Positions 24,180 to 32,564 of a stretch of DNA of 64,000 bases are shown piece after piece. A program made the translations under genes and the position numbers. This DNA is from JAJRQY01 sp965224435 (GTDB lineage: Bacteria; Actinomycetota; Acidimicrobiia; Acidimicrobiales; SZUA-35). Positions within the stretch are counted from its first letter, which is position 1. Each line of letters begins with the position of its first letter. A model generated the notes under the pieces. The model made no database searches, was not told the DNA's origin, and saw nothing but the letters and a program-made list of their open reading frames with translations. The stretch spans positions 3,782,001 through 3,846,000 of the forward strand of contig OZ245048.1 of NCBI GenBank assembly GCA_965224435.1, written 5' to 3'.

Positions 24180-24406
24180 GGCAGACCGTTCTCGTCGTAG
24201 CCAAGAATCTCCTCAGCTGCTCGGCCGTCAATTGACGAAAGTTGTCTGAATTGCTCAACAATGCCGTGCAGATCCCTTTCCTTGCGATGCTCAATAGCAA
24301 GCATCGCTTCGAGGGCGGAAACCACGACTTCGGGGATTGATTCACCAGTTAGTTTGGATAGTTCTTAAGCCAAACGTTCCGCTCGCTCGCTGTTGATGAT
24401 CAACAT
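24173..24406 (-). pseudogene. vapB: VapB antitoxin with in-frame stop
   Basis: ATG 24406 opens a frame that reads MLIINSERAERLA, then TAA at 24367-24365, then continues without break as 'ELSKLTGESIPEVVVSALEA' to 'AAEEILGYDENGLPA' and TGA. This is the Rv0623-type VapB antitoxin family, where 'RLAxELAxLTGES' is a continuous motif. The TAA replaces the residue between RLA and EL, so translation would stop after 13 residues. With the deleted vapC next to it the locus is dead. The sequence still aligns closely, so decay seems recent. Bases 24407-24455 hold nothing else recognised. Confidence 0.75.
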
Positions 24407-24455
24407 GATGGGTCGAAATTCTCCTTCCAGATATCTGGTGCCGATGGTAGTTCCA

Positions 24456-26081
24456 TCAGCTGGAGAGGTGTTCGGAGTCTCCGGCAACGGGGGCTTGCAC
24501 AATGACGTTCACATCAAGCGCTTGGGCCAGCAGCCCCGAACGTTCGGCTGCTGAATAGATCTCGAGCTCCAGGCTCTCACCTTCGTGTGGCACTGGTTCG
24601 ATGGTCAATGTCTGACTGTGCTCGCCATTCTTGGCGCCATCTTCAACGAATACCCGCAGGTTCTTGACTGATCCCTTGTGACTGCGGTCAAGTCCGATAG
24701 CCACTCGCAACAAGCCTGCCAAGATCCTCACCACTTGCTTGTCCGTATCACTCAGCCCGGCGAAGGGTGGGTGTTTGTCCGCTGGATGGCTCTTGCGGTG
24801 ATAGCGAGCAATCTGGGCAATCAGTTCGATCTCATGCTGGGTGAAGCCAGTTAGATGCTCACTATTGCGAATCACGTAGTAGCTGTGCTTGTGGTGACTG
24901 GAGTGGCTGATGAACAGTCCAACATTGTGGACAATGGCCGCCGACTCCAGGATCTCGCGTTCCCAATCTCCCAAGCGGTGCAGCTTGGTAGTGCGATCAA
25001 AGAGCTGAACCGCCAAGGCACCGGTCACTTGGGCGTGAGCGGGGTCCGGGTCCAGCTGGCGAGCTAATCGTCGAACGTTGGCGGCACGAATGTCAGCCAA
25101 TGACTCCGTTGCTTCGCCTCCACCAAACCGGTCGAACAAAACACCTTCGCGCAGGGCAAAGTCAGAGATCATCATCTCTTCCAGGTCAAAGGCCTCGAAG
25201 ATCTCCGACAGCAACAAGACGCCGCCAACAATGATGTCGACTCGCTTCAGGTCCAGACCATCAAGCTTGTGCCGCTCATCTGGTTTGGTGGCAAGAATTT
25301 CTTTGACCAGGCCGTCCAGCTCGGATCGGGTGAATGTTGCCCCATTCAAATTCTTGGAGCTGACACCACGTCGACTCAAGATCATGGTGGCCACCGTGCT
25401 GATGGTTCCGGAGCTACCAATGGCGATCTCGGGCTGATGCCCACCAAGCTCTCGCACTACTGAGGCCAAGGCAGCCCGCACATGATTCCGACAATCCGAC
25501 ACTGCACCATCGCTCACGGTTCGGTCGGGGAAGAAGCGCTGGGTCAGGCGGATAGCTCCCAGCTTCATGCTGCGTGCTTCCAGGGTCACTCCCTTCTTAC
25601 CAACTAACAGCTCGGTGCTGCCGCCGCCGATGTCAGCCAGAATGATTCGCCGGTCATAGACCGGTAGGGCTTGCAACACTCCGAGGTGGATAAGGCGAGC
25701 CTCTTCAAAGCCACTTATGACCTCAATCTCAACTCCGGCCTCCTCACGAGCCCGATCGAGGAAGACCTTGTTATTCGTTGCTTCGCGCACCGCACTGGTC
25801 GCTACCGCACACAGCTTCGGTGTGCCGAAACTCTCCGCCACCTTCACCATTCTCTTTAGGGAGGCAATGCCGCGATCCATGGCATCAGGAGCCAGCTTCT
25901 TCATGTCGCCAGCCCCGGTGCCCAGGCGAACCATCTCCTTCTCGGTGGTCAGAACCTCATAGCCCCCGCCCTCGTTGGCACGAGCCACCACCAGGTGCAT
26001 CGAGTTGGTTCCGATATCGATGGCGGCGCAGATGGCCGCACTTGAATCAGTTGACTGTTCGCTATCGGGTTGCCCGGTCAT
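24456..26081 (-). CDS. Ppx/GppA-family phosphatase with HD-type C-terminal domain
   Basis: 541 residues. The N-terminal ASKHA fold shows 'AAIDIGTNSMHLVVA', 'ATSAVREATN', 'LADIGGGSTELLVG' and 'IAIGSSGTISTVA', all signatures of exopolyphosphatase/guanosine pentaphosphate phosphatase. The C-terminal 200 residues resemble the HD-like helical domain of long Ppx enzymes ('ESAAIVHNVGLFISHSSHHK', 'YVIRNSEHLTGFTQHE'). The enzyme releases phosphate from polyphosphate or pppGpp, affecting phosphate storage and stringent response. It is divergent from prmA, with 55 bases between starts. Confidence 0.92.
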   Translation of the reverse strand: MTGQPDSEQSTDSSAAICAAIDIGTNSMHLVVARANEGGGYEVLTTEKEMVRLGTGAGDMKKLAPDAMDRGIASLKRMVKVAESFGTPKLCAVATSAVREATNNKVFLDRAREEAGVEIEVISGFEEARLIHLGVLQALPVYDRRIILADIGGGSTELLVGKKGVTLEARSMKLGAIRLTQRFFPDRTVSDGAVSDCRNHVRAALASVVRELGGHQPEIAIGSSGTISTVATMILSRRGVSSKNLNGATFTRSELDGLVKEILATKPDERHKLDGLDLKRVDIIVGGVLLLSEIFEAFDLEEMMISDFALREGVLFDRFGGGEATESLADIRAANVRRLARQLDPDPAHAQVTGALAVQLFDRTTKLHRLGDWEREILESAAIVHNVGLFISHSSHHKHSYYVIRNSEHLTGFTQHEIELIAQIARYHRKSHPADKHPPFAGLSDTDKQVVRILAGLLRVAIGLDRSHKGSVKNLRVFVEDGAKNGEHSQTLTIEPVPHEGESLELEIYSAAERSGLLAQALDVNVIVQAPVAGDSEHLSS

Positions 26082-26123
26082 AGCGGTAAGTCTTGACCAA
26101 CGACGACTGACTTACAACCTGCC

Positions 26124-26129
26124 TAGCCT
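26124..26129 (+). promoter_or_regulatory. leaderless-type -10 box of prmA
   Basis: TAGCCT followed by seven bases and ATG 26137. Confidence 0.55.
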
Positions 26130-26136
26130 GATCACA

Positions 26137-26883
26137 ATGTCTTGGCTGCTCCGTGTCACTGTTCCAACCCAATCTGTCGAAGCTGTTTCCAGCGAGTTGT
26201 GGAATGCAGGGACATCGGGAATAGCCGAACTTCCTGACGCCGATTCTGATCAACAGATTGTGCTTGTCGCCGGATTCGAGACCGAAGCCACTGCCCGCGC
26301 CGTAGCCAACGCGCATCCTGAAGCGACCGTCGAACCGTTGGACTCTTCGGCCTGGGAAGGGCCGCCGGTCACAGAGGTCTCGGTGGCGGGAAACATCATC
26401 ACCATTGACGCGGGGCACGCCTTTGGTCACGGCGAGCATGCGACGACCCAGTTGGTGATTGACACCCTTCTAGCCCTGGTTGGTCAAGACTCTTCCTTTC
26501 TTGATGTCGGAACCGGCACCGGGGTTTTAGCCATTGCGGCCAAGAAGCTGGGGGCTAACCGAGTGCTCGCCGTTGACAATGATCCGGCCGCCATCAAATC
26601 AGCAATCGCCAACGCCGAATCGAATAACGTCACCATCGAGATCAGCGACACTGGGCTGACTGAGCTGCTCCTGGTACACGATCCCTTTGATCTGGTGGTG
26701 GCCAACATGCTGCTCGCTGACCTGCGGCCGATGGCAGATTCCATTTCCACGCTGGTGGGCGAAACCTTGGTGCTCAGCGGCTTCTTGGAAGACCAGGCTG
26801 ATGAGGTAACAGAGCTGTTCACTTCCCTGCTTCCGGTCAGCCGCTTGGATCAAGATGGCTGGGTTTGTGTGGTTCTTCGATGA
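26137..26883 (+). CDS. prmA: ribosomal protein L11 methyltransferase PrmA
   Basis: 248 residues from ATG 26137, set by the -10 box and by the L11-recognition start 'MSWLLRVTVPTQSVEAVSSE'. The SAM-binding Rossmann domain has 'FGHGEHATTQLVIDTLL', 'FLDVGTGTGVLAIAAKKLGA' and 'AVDNDPAAI', and the amine-binding motif appears as 'VVANMLLADL' in place of NILA. It trimethylates lysines and the N-terminus of ribosomal protein L11. It is translationally coupled (ATGA overlap) to the gamma-glutamylcyclotransferase-like gene. The protein is shorter than E. coli PrmA (293). Confidence 0.88.
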   Translation: MSWLLRVTVPTQSVEAVSSELWNAGTSGIAELPDADSDQQIVLVAGFETEATARAVANAHPEATVEPLDSSAWEGPPVTEVSVAGNIITIDAGHAFGHGEHATTQLVIDTLLALVGQDSSFLDVGTGTGVLAIAAKKLGANRVLAVDNDPAAIKSAIANAESNNVTIEISDTGLTELLLVHDPFDLVVANMLLADLRPMADSISTLVGETLVLSGFLEDQADEVTELFTSLLPVSRLDQDGWVCVVLR

Positions 26884-27545
26884 ACACTTCAGAACAAGAC
26901 TCATCCCAACTGAGCCAGCCAGTTTGGTATGCCGCCTACGGATCCAACGTGTCGCGGGAACGCTTCCTTCGCTACATCCAGGGCGGGCCCATTCCAGGGT
27001 CGACTGCTGGACATCAGCAAGACTCAGCCCGTGACCAGTCGCTTCCCACCGCCGATCAACCCTTCGCCATTGACCGGACCCTGTTCTTTGCAGGCTCATC
27101 ACAACGCTGGGGTGGTGGCGGTGTCGCCTTCCTTGATGCAGATACCCGTCCCAAGGTTCCGGCCAAGGGACGAGCGTGGCGAATCACACTCGGTCAGTTT
27201 GAAGATCTATTCCGCCAAGAGAACGGACAGACAGACGTGATTCCCATCGACCTAGGCGACCTGCTGGTGGACGGACAGCTCCATCTTCTTGATCGCTGGT
27301 ACGGGCGGGTTGAGCTGTTGGGCGAGATTGATCGAGTCCCGGTGGTCACCATCGCGTCGCCCGTTCCAATGCTTGAGCCCCAGCCTGCTCATGTCTCCTA
27401 CCTCTCGGTGATCGCCGAAGGCTTGGCTGAGGCGTGGGGCATGGATCACCGACAAGCCGCCAGTTACCTGGCCGCTCTACCCGGCAATGACGGCAACTAT
27501 TCCGCCGCCACCATCGCAGCCGATCTCGATCATTCCTCGGACTAG
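26880..27545 (+). CDS. gamma-glutamylcyclotransferase-like protein
   Basis: 221 residues, starting in the ATGA overlap with prmA. 'VWYAAYGSNVSRERFLRYI' is the YxxYGSN signature that starts the GGCT/BtrG fold, and 'TLFFAGSSQRWGGGGVAFLD' forms the next strands. 'RVELLGEIDRVPVVTI' is in the region where catalytic Glu normally lies. Family members form 5-oxoproline from gamma-glutamyl amines. Confidence in the fold is fair, in the exact reaction low. The 172 bases to higB hold no clear plus-strand feature. Confidence 0.7.
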   Translation: MNTSEQDSSQLSQPVWYAAYGSNVSRERFLRYIQGGPIPGSTAGHQQDSARDQSLPTADQPFAIDRTLFFAGSSQRWGGGGVAFLDADTRPKVPAKGRAWRITLGQFEDLFRQENGQTDVIPIDLGDLLVDGQLHLLDRWYGRVELLGEIDRVPVVTIASPVPMLEPQPAHVSYLSVIAEGLAEAWGMDHRQAASYLAALPGNDGNYSAATIAADLDHSSD

Positions 27546-27702
27546 TCGCTCCTCGATCTGCTCGTCACCGCCATCAGTCGAAGAAGGCCTCCCGGTAGAC
27601 ATCCGTCATGACGGTTAGCTGATCGGCAAAGAGTGTCAGACCTGTTGTGCAAACTGGATGAATGACGAATCGAAGCCCCTGGGACAAAACTGTGGACATT
27701 GA

Positions 27703-27720
27703 CATAGCACCAGCGCTATG
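27703..27720. promoter_or_regulatory. inverted repeat over the higB start codon
   Basis: CATAGC-N6-GCTATG, the last three bases being the higB ATG. Position and symmetry fit an operator for the HigA antitoxin, which represses its own operon. TTGACA at 27699-27704 overlaps the left arm but no correctly spaced -10 box was found. Confidence 0.5.
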
Positions 27721-28065
27721 ATCTGGGGAACCGTTGAGCTGGAAGCAGAGATACGAGATTGGTACCTCGGCCTTGCACAAGACCAACAGGGACGAGTCGG
27801 CTTTCATATTGACCGCCTCTCGTTGAAAGGACCACTACTTGATCAGCCGCACACAAAACAACTCTCGGGCAAGCTTCGTGAACTCCGGTTCTACCTGGCA
27901 GGAACCCCAATGCGCCTCACGTATTGGGTCGCTCCAGGTCGGCGGATCATCTTGTTGACTGTGTTCTCAAAAACCAAACGGAACGAGCGCCACGAGGTTG
28001 AGCGAGCGCGGCGGGCCATGATGCGGTGCATCTCAGAAGAACACAGGATCGAAGATGACGAGTAG
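27718..28065 (+). CDS. higB: HigB-type toxin (RelE/phage Gp49-like)
   Basis: 115 residues. The sequence 'TVELEAEIRDWYLGLAQ', then 'TKQLSGKLRELRFYLAG', 'MRLTYWVAPGRRIILLTVFSK' and 'KRNERHEVERARRAM' follows the Gp49/HigB fold with its basic C-terminal strand and helix. The family cleaves mRNA on the ribosome. The toxin gene precedes the antitoxin gene, the order seen in higBA systems, and overlaps it by 11 bases. The frame is intact. Confidence 0.88.
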   Translation: MIWGTVELEAEIRDWYLGLAQDQQGRVGFHIDRLSLKGPLLDQPHTKQLSGKLRELRFYLAGTPMRLTYWVAPGRRIILLTVFSKTKRNERHEVERARRAMMRCISEEHRIEDDE

Positions 28066-28396
28066 TAGAACAGATTGGGATGACACAAGAGTTGGCCACA
28101 CGCCAGTTGCGGCTAAGGCCTACGCCGACGAAGCGCGCATCAGTGAATTTCGCGAGTTGGCCTACAAACTACGGACTGAAGCAGGCCTCACCCAGGCCGA
28201 ACTCGCCGAACGGATGGGAACCACCCAGTCCGCCATCGCCCGCTTAGAAGGCGGTGGAACACGACCAACGTTGGAGACCCTGGAGAAGCTCGCCTCTGCC
28301 GTCGGACAAGAGCTGGTTGTGGCAGTAGGTACCGAGTTGAGTGAGAATCACTCAATCGCCAAGCTTCTTCGTGAAGGACACGCTGTCATTCGCTAG
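28055..28396 (+). CDS. higA: HigA-type antitoxin (XRE helix-turn-helix)
   Basis: 113 residues, overlapping higB by 11 bases. A helix-turn-helix occupies about residues 36-85: 'AGLTQAELAERMGTTQSAIA' followed by 'LEGGGTRPTLETLEKLASAV'. The N-terminal 'TPVAAKAYADEARISEFREL' probably contacts the toxin. HigA neutralises HigB and represses the operon through the inverted repeat at higB's start. The 154 bases to the next gene hold only a short antisense frame discussed in the findings. Confidence 0.88.
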   Translation: MTSSRTDWDDTRVGHTPVAAKAYADEARISEFRELAYKLRTEAGLTQAELAERMGTTQSAIARLEGGGTRPTLETLEKLASAVGQELVVAVGTELSENHSIAKLLREGHAVIR

Positions 28397-28550
28397 CCGG
28401 CAAACGCTTTTCGGTATGCATCTTTCATGGCTATTCGTCCGTTAGCGAAAGTCCAGACGTCACTCCTTCGACCATGACTTCACTACCGGATGGTCCGACC
28501 GTTGGCATAGACACCAACAAGTCGTGCTGGTCGTGGTTTGAATCTGCCGC

Positions 28551-30662
28551 TCACCGTGTTGCCTCCGAGGTGAGTTGTGATCCCGTGACTGGGCCAAGCG
28601 AGGTGAGAAAGACTTGGTTGTCATGGAAGATCGCGCCACGGCCCATGTCGGCGTAAGTCTCCAACGTGGTGGCGTTCACCGTCGGTCCTCCAACCAGCTT
28701 GGGCCATTGACCCTTGGTGGAGGTGGCCACGCCTCGTCGAGTCCGGTCAGAAATCTCCAGCACAGCAGTGAACTCACCGCGGTCATTGTGGACTCGAACC
28801 AGCATCCCCGCTTCCAGACCCCCGTCAGCGGCATCGTCTGGGTGGATGGCAACAACCTGGCCACCAGCACGTGCATGGTCGGGCGAGTTGGCAAACATGG
28901 AGTTCATCAAGAAATGGTTCGCAGCGGCCACCAAAGCCAACGACTGACTGCCAGATGACTCAACGGAACTCGCGCTGCCATTTGCCCGAGGAGTGGCGGC
29001 TTCCCGCGGCGGCACATAGTGAGGCAGGCGACCATCGCCATTTTGCTCAGCAACATCAGACGCAAACTCGAATTGGCCCGAGGGTGTTTCGAACCCATCG
29101 GCAAACCGGATGAACGGCACGGGATAGTTCAGCCGTACGAAACCAGTGCGTTGAAGCTCGGCAATGTCAACATCGGCCAGCGCCGGGTGCTCGGTGTCCA
29201 GCGCATCGGCCAGCAGCTCTTCGTCACTGGCAGACAGCTCTGGCTCGGTTCGCCCCATGGCCGCCGCCAGTCGGCGGAAGATCTCGGTATGGCTCAAACA
29301 CTGACCTGGTGGATCCGCCACTGGATTGTTCAGATTGAGGAAGAGGTGGGAAACCGAATCGTGGATGTCCAGATGCTCGGTTTGCATGGTGGAAGGCAAA
29401 ACGATGTCGGCATAGTCAACGGTGTCGGTAGCAAAGTTGTCGATGACTACACAGAAGAGGTCGTCCTGTTCCAGACCCCGTCTCACCCGGTTCTGATCCG
29501 GGTTGGAAGCCATTGGGTTGGCGGCAACGACGACTAGCGCCTTGACCGGTGGATCGTCCAGATCCAACAACCCTTCACCCAGGCGGGTCATGGCCAGACG
29601 CCGGGTTGGTCCAGGTGACAAGTCGGGCCGGTTCAGCTTGTCGGTATTGACGGGATAGAGCGGTCCAGTCGAGTAACACAGGCCACCACCGAAACGGTGA
29701 TAGTCACCGGTGAACAAGGACAGACAAGAAATGACGCGGGCCGCTTGGCCACCGGCGGCGTGGCGTTGCATGCCCATGCCAAGACGAATGGCGGTCGGTC
29801 CAGGACCGGCCATCAGATCTGCCAACTCAGTGACCTGAGCAACCGGGATGTCGCACTCGTCTGCTGCCCGTTGCGCACTCCACTCCGCCAGCACCTCGTC
29901 TCGGAAATCGGACCAGCCAACAGCCTCTTCCACTCCCGGGTCGACCATGCCATTCTTGACCAGGTGAGCCATGACTCCTAGGGCCAACGCACCGTCAGTT
30001 CCAGGACGGATGGCAAGGTGTTGATCTGCCCGCCGAGCCGTCCGGGTAGCGACCGGGTCGATGACGACGACAGTGGCGCCATCCTGTTGGGCTCTGCGAA
30101 TGAAGGGCCACAGGTGTTGATTGGTGGAGATGGTGTTCGCTCCCCATATGACGATTGTCTTGGCGTGGACCATGTCCATTGGATCCATGGATGAGCCTCG
30201 GCCAGATGTGTAGGCCAGGCCGGGATAAGCGGCAGCTGAGCAGATATTGGCACTATGGCGACTGGCACCCAGGGCATGAAACAGGCGCTTGCCTGCCCCA
30301 CCTATCCCTTGAAGGTACCCGATGGTCCCGGTCCCCAGATATGGCCAGATCGCCTCCGCCCCGTGTTCGTCGATGACTCCGTCAAGCCGGCTAGCAATTT
30401 CGGTCAGGGCTTCATCCCAGCTGATGGCTTCGAAGCGGCCTTCTCCTTTTGCTCCGACACGGCGTAGTGGCGTCATCAGCCGGTCAGGATGACGGGTGTA
30501 TTCCAGATACGGATTGACCTTGACGCACAATCCTTTGGCGGTGTGAGGGTGTGCCGGATTGCCTCGCAACTTGACCGGCACCCCATCTTCGAGCGTGACC
30601 ACCCACGAGCAGGCGTCGGGGCAATCCAGCGGGCAAGCACCAACCACGGTCTCAGTCGTCAC
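28551..30662 (-). CDS. molybdopterin-dependent oxidoreductase (formate dehydrogenase-like)
   Basis: 703 residues from GTG 30662, chosen because a TAGCAT box lies seven bases upstream; GTG 30665 is next to it. The N-terminal 'GACPLDCPDACSW...KGLCVK' gives four Cys for a 4Fe-4S cluster. 'AIRPGTDGALALGVMAHLVK', 'VVIDPVATRTARRADQHLAI' and the C-terminal dinucleotide-binding domain ('VAIHPDDAADGGLEAGMLVR') are typical of the DMSO-reductase family. The metal-ligand position is not obvious; 'SANICSAAAYPG' is a candidate. No electron-transfer subunit or chaperone gene is adjacent. The cytoplasmic substrate is unknown. Confidence 0.87.
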   Translation of the reverse strand: MTTETVVGACPLDCPDACSWVVTLEDGVPVKLRGNPAHPHTAKGLCVKVNPYLEYTRHPDRLMTPLRRVGAKGEGRFEAISWDEALTEIASRLDGVIDEHGAEAIWPYLGTGTIGYLQGIGGAGKRLFHALGASRHSANICSAAAYPGLAYTSGRGSSMDPMDMVHAKTIVIWGANTISTNQHLWPFIRRAQQDGATVVVIDPVATRTARRADQHLAIRPGTDGALALGVMAHLVKNGMVDPGVEEAVGWSDFRDEVLAEWSAQRAADECDIPVAQVTELADLMAGPGPTAIRLGMGMQRHAAGGQAARVISCLSLFTGDYHRFGGGLCYSTGPLYPVNTDKLNRPDLSPGPTRRLAMTRLGEGLLDLDDPPVKALVVVAANPMASNPDQNRVRRGLEQDDLFCVVIDNFATDTVDYADIVLPSTMQTEHLDIHDSVSHLFLNLNNPVADPPGQCLSHTEIFRRLAAAMGRTEPELSASDEELLADALDTEHPALADVDIAELQRTGFVRLNYPVPFIRFADGFETPSGQFEFASDVAEQNGDGRLPHYVPPREAATPRANGSASSVESSGSQSLALVAAANHFLMNSMFANSPDHARAGGQVVAIHPDDAADGGLEAGMLVRVHNDRGEFTAVLEISDRTRRGVATSTKGQWPKLVGGPTVNATTLETYADMGRGAIFHDNQVFLTSLGPVTGSQLTSEATR

Positions 30663-30669
30663 CACAACA

Positions 30670-30675
30670 ATGCTA
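30670..30675 (-). promoter_or_regulatory. leaderless-type -10 box of the molybdopterin enzyme gene
   Basis: TAGCAT on the minus strand, seven bases before GTG 30662; it supports that start. Confidence 0.5.
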
Positions 30676-30748
30676 CGGGATTCCGACAACTTGGAGAGTG
30701 AGTATTGCTGTCCGCACATGTATCGGTTGCAGCTGCTTGTTCTGTGTC

Positions 30749-30780
30749 GACTTCGCGACCCGGTAGCGGGTCGCGAAGTC
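30749..30780. repeat. 14-bp perfect inverted repeat with 4-base loop
   Basis: GACTTCGCGACCCG-GTAG-CGGGTCGCGAAGTC lies in the 169-base gap between two divergent genes, about 80 bases upstream of each start. There is no T run, and no gene ends here, so a terminator is unlikely. It could be a large operator, a dispersed repeat unit or a recombination site. Confidence 0.8.
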
Positions 30781-30817
30781 AACATGGTTCATGCATCACA
30801 GTCGGCACAATGAGCAG

Positions 30818-30823
30818 TAGCTT
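30818..30823 (+). promoter_or_regulatory. leaderless-type -10 box of the alpha/beta hydrolase gene
   Basis: TAGCTT followed by eight bases and ATG 30832. Confidence 0.5.
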
Positions 30824-30831
30824 GGGCGCCC

Positions 30832-31602
30832 ATGTCCTCTCTCGCCTCAACACCTGTTGTTCTCATCCACGGCCTGTTCGGCCACCTGAATGACAAACAG
30901 ATACTGGGGGCCTTTGGGCATACTCCCGTCCATGCCCCGGATCTGATCGGCTATGGCTCACTGGTCGACACGGCGGCCACGGGAGGCACCGACACTGCTG
31001 GACTAACCTTGCGTGACCAGGCCAAGAACATCGTCAAGTACATCCGGCGGAACGAGCTGGGGTCCGTCCACCTCGTTGGTCACTCCGTCGGAGGAGCCAT
31101 CGCCGTCCTCATTGCCGCCGACTATCCCGACCTTGTTTCTTCCCTCACCAGTGTGGAAGGAAACTTCACTATTGAGGATGCCTTCTGGTCAGCCCAGCTG
31201 GCCGACAAGCCCGATAGCGAGGTCGAGGCAATCATCGATCTCTACCGCTCCGACCCCGACGCATGGATCGAAGATGCTGGTGTGCCAATCAACGAGTGGA
31301 CTCATGCCCTCGCTGTCAGCTGGCTCGATAACCAGCCACCCTCAACCATCCAAGCTCAGGCCCGAGCCGTGGTGTCAGCCACCTCAACCGACATCTACCT
31401 TGGCATGGTCCGCATGCTGTTGAAGTCAGCTACGCCGTTCCACCTCATTGCTGGTGAACGCTCCCAGTCAGGCTGGAACGTACCCGACTGGGTTCGGGAG
31501 CTGGCAACCTCCGACACCACCATCGCAAACACTGGCCACCTGATGATGGCGGAGGATCCGCAGGCTTTCGCCGATGCCGTCCTCGCCAATATTCACAGCT
31601 AG
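30832..31602 (+). CDS. alpha/beta hydrolase
   Basis: 256 residues. The oxyanion-hole motif 'VVLIHGLFGHLND', nucleophile elbow 'VGHSVGGAIAVLIAADYP' (Ser), and a late His in 'ANTGHLMMAEDPQAF' form a standard triad. The cap domain is short. No signal peptide. Members are esterases, lactonases or C-C hydrolases; the neighbours (LLM flavin enzyme, nitronate monooxygenase) suggest catabolism of a small organic molecule, but this is context only. The next gene's start is 86 bases downstream. Confidence 0.85.
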   Translation: MSSLASTPVVLIHGLFGHLNDKQILGAFGHTPVHAPDLIGYGSLVDTAATGGTDTAGLTLRDQAKNIVKYIRRNELGSVHLVGHSVGGAIAVLIAADYPDLVSSLTSVEGNFTIEDAFWSAQLADKPDSEVEAIIDLYRSDPDAWIEDAGVPINEWTHALAVSWLDNQPPSTIQAQARAVVSATSTDIYLGMVRMLLKSATPFHLIAGERSQSGWNVPDWVRELATSDTTIANTGHLMMAEDPQAFADAVLANIHS

Positions 31603-31687
31603 CTGGCTTCGCTCAACCTACGATGTCGACTCGCCCCATGCCGACTCAGCCCAAACCTCATCGCCGGCCCCACAATCCGAGAGAAAA

Positions 31688-32539
31688 ATGAAGTTCGCAT
31701 TCAAGACGTCACTGCAAACCATGACCTGGACCGACCTGGCCGACTTCTGGCAACGGGCCGACCAAATCGACCTGTTCGAAACGGGCTGGGTGAACGACCA
31801 CCTCTATAACCCGTCCTTCCCCGACGACTCCGACACGTCCCACTCCTACGAAGCCTTCACCGCGCTCGCTTCCCTAGCCACAATCACCAAGCGCATACGA
31901 ATAGGCACACTGGTAGCCAACAACCTGTTTCGCCACCCAGCGGTGCTGGCCCGCATGGCGGTCACTCTCGATCACATTTCGGGTGGCCGCTTCGAGCTTG
32001 GAATCGGGGCAGGTTGGCATGAGCGAGAGCATGCTGACCACGGAATCGACCTGATGCAACCGGGGCGCCGCCTCGATGCCTTTGATGAAGCTTGCTCCAT
32101 CATCCGTTCACTGCTCGACGGTGAGACCGTCAGTCATGCTGGTGAGCATTATCAGCTTGATCAGGCACGCCTCGTTCCTAGACCGGTACAAGACAAAATG
32201 CCCCTCACCATTGGCGGTTCTGGCGAAAAGCGCATGCTGAGGATCGTGGCCGAACATGCCGATCATTGGAACTTCGGCAGTGTGCATGACACCGACAACT
32301 TCACCCACAAGTGCGAGGTTCTCAAGCAGCACTGCCACGCTGTTGGCCGTGACTATTCCGAGATCACCAAGTCCATCCAGCTCTGGGTTCCACAGGAAGT
32401 CGAGCAATTGGTTGAGGCTGTTACCCGTGCCAAAGACTTGGGGGCAGACCGAGCCATCCTCTACTTCGAGCCCGACACATGGCACAAGCTGGACGAGTAC
32501 GCGGCGGCCTTGGCTACCGCTCCGAAACTGGAGTCCTAG
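31688..32539 (+). CDS. LLM-class (luciferase-like) flavin-dependent oxidoreductase
   Basis: 283 residues from ATG 31688, preceded by GAGA and matching the usual family start 'MKFAFKTSLQTMTW'. TIM-barrel markers: 'RIRIGTLVANNLFRHPAVLA', 'TLDHISGGRFELGIGAGWHE' and 'PLTIGGSGEKRMLRIVAEHA'. The family uses F420 or FMN to oxidise or reduce diverse substrates. In actinobacteria F420 is the common cofactor, but this cannot be decided from sequence reading alone. It is part of a plus-strand run from 30.8 to 35.5 kb. Confidence 0.88.
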   Translation: MKFAFKTSLQTMTWTDLADFWQRADQIDLFETGWVNDHLYNPSFPDDSDTSHSYEAFTALASLATITKRIRIGTLVANNLFRHPAVLARMAVTLDHISGGRFELGIGAGWHEREHADHGIDLMQPGRRLDAFDEACSIIRSLLDGETVSHAGEHYQLDQARLVPRPVQDKMPLTIGGSGEKRMLRIVAEHADHWNFGSVHDTDNFTHKCEVLKQHCHAVGRDYSEITKSIQLWVPQEVEQLVEAVTRAKDLGADRAILYFEPDTWHKLDEYAAALATAPKLES

Positions 32540-32552
32540 GCGGCCAACGGGC

Positions 32553-32558
32553 TAGGTT
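32553..32558 (+). promoter_or_regulatory. leaderless-type -10 box of the nitronate monooxygenase gene
   Basis: TAGGTT followed by six bases and GTG 32565. Confidence 0.55.
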
Positions 32559-32564
32559 CATTCC

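Noticed and set aside
24163..24345. 60-codon minus-strand ORF overlapping the vapB/vapC remnant
   Set aside because: It is out of frame with the VapB and VapC matches, which are much more convincing.
29019..29537. 172-codon plus-strand ORF within the molybdopterin enzyme gene
   Set aside because: Shadow of a real minus-strand gene with Fe-S and molybdopterin-binding motifs.
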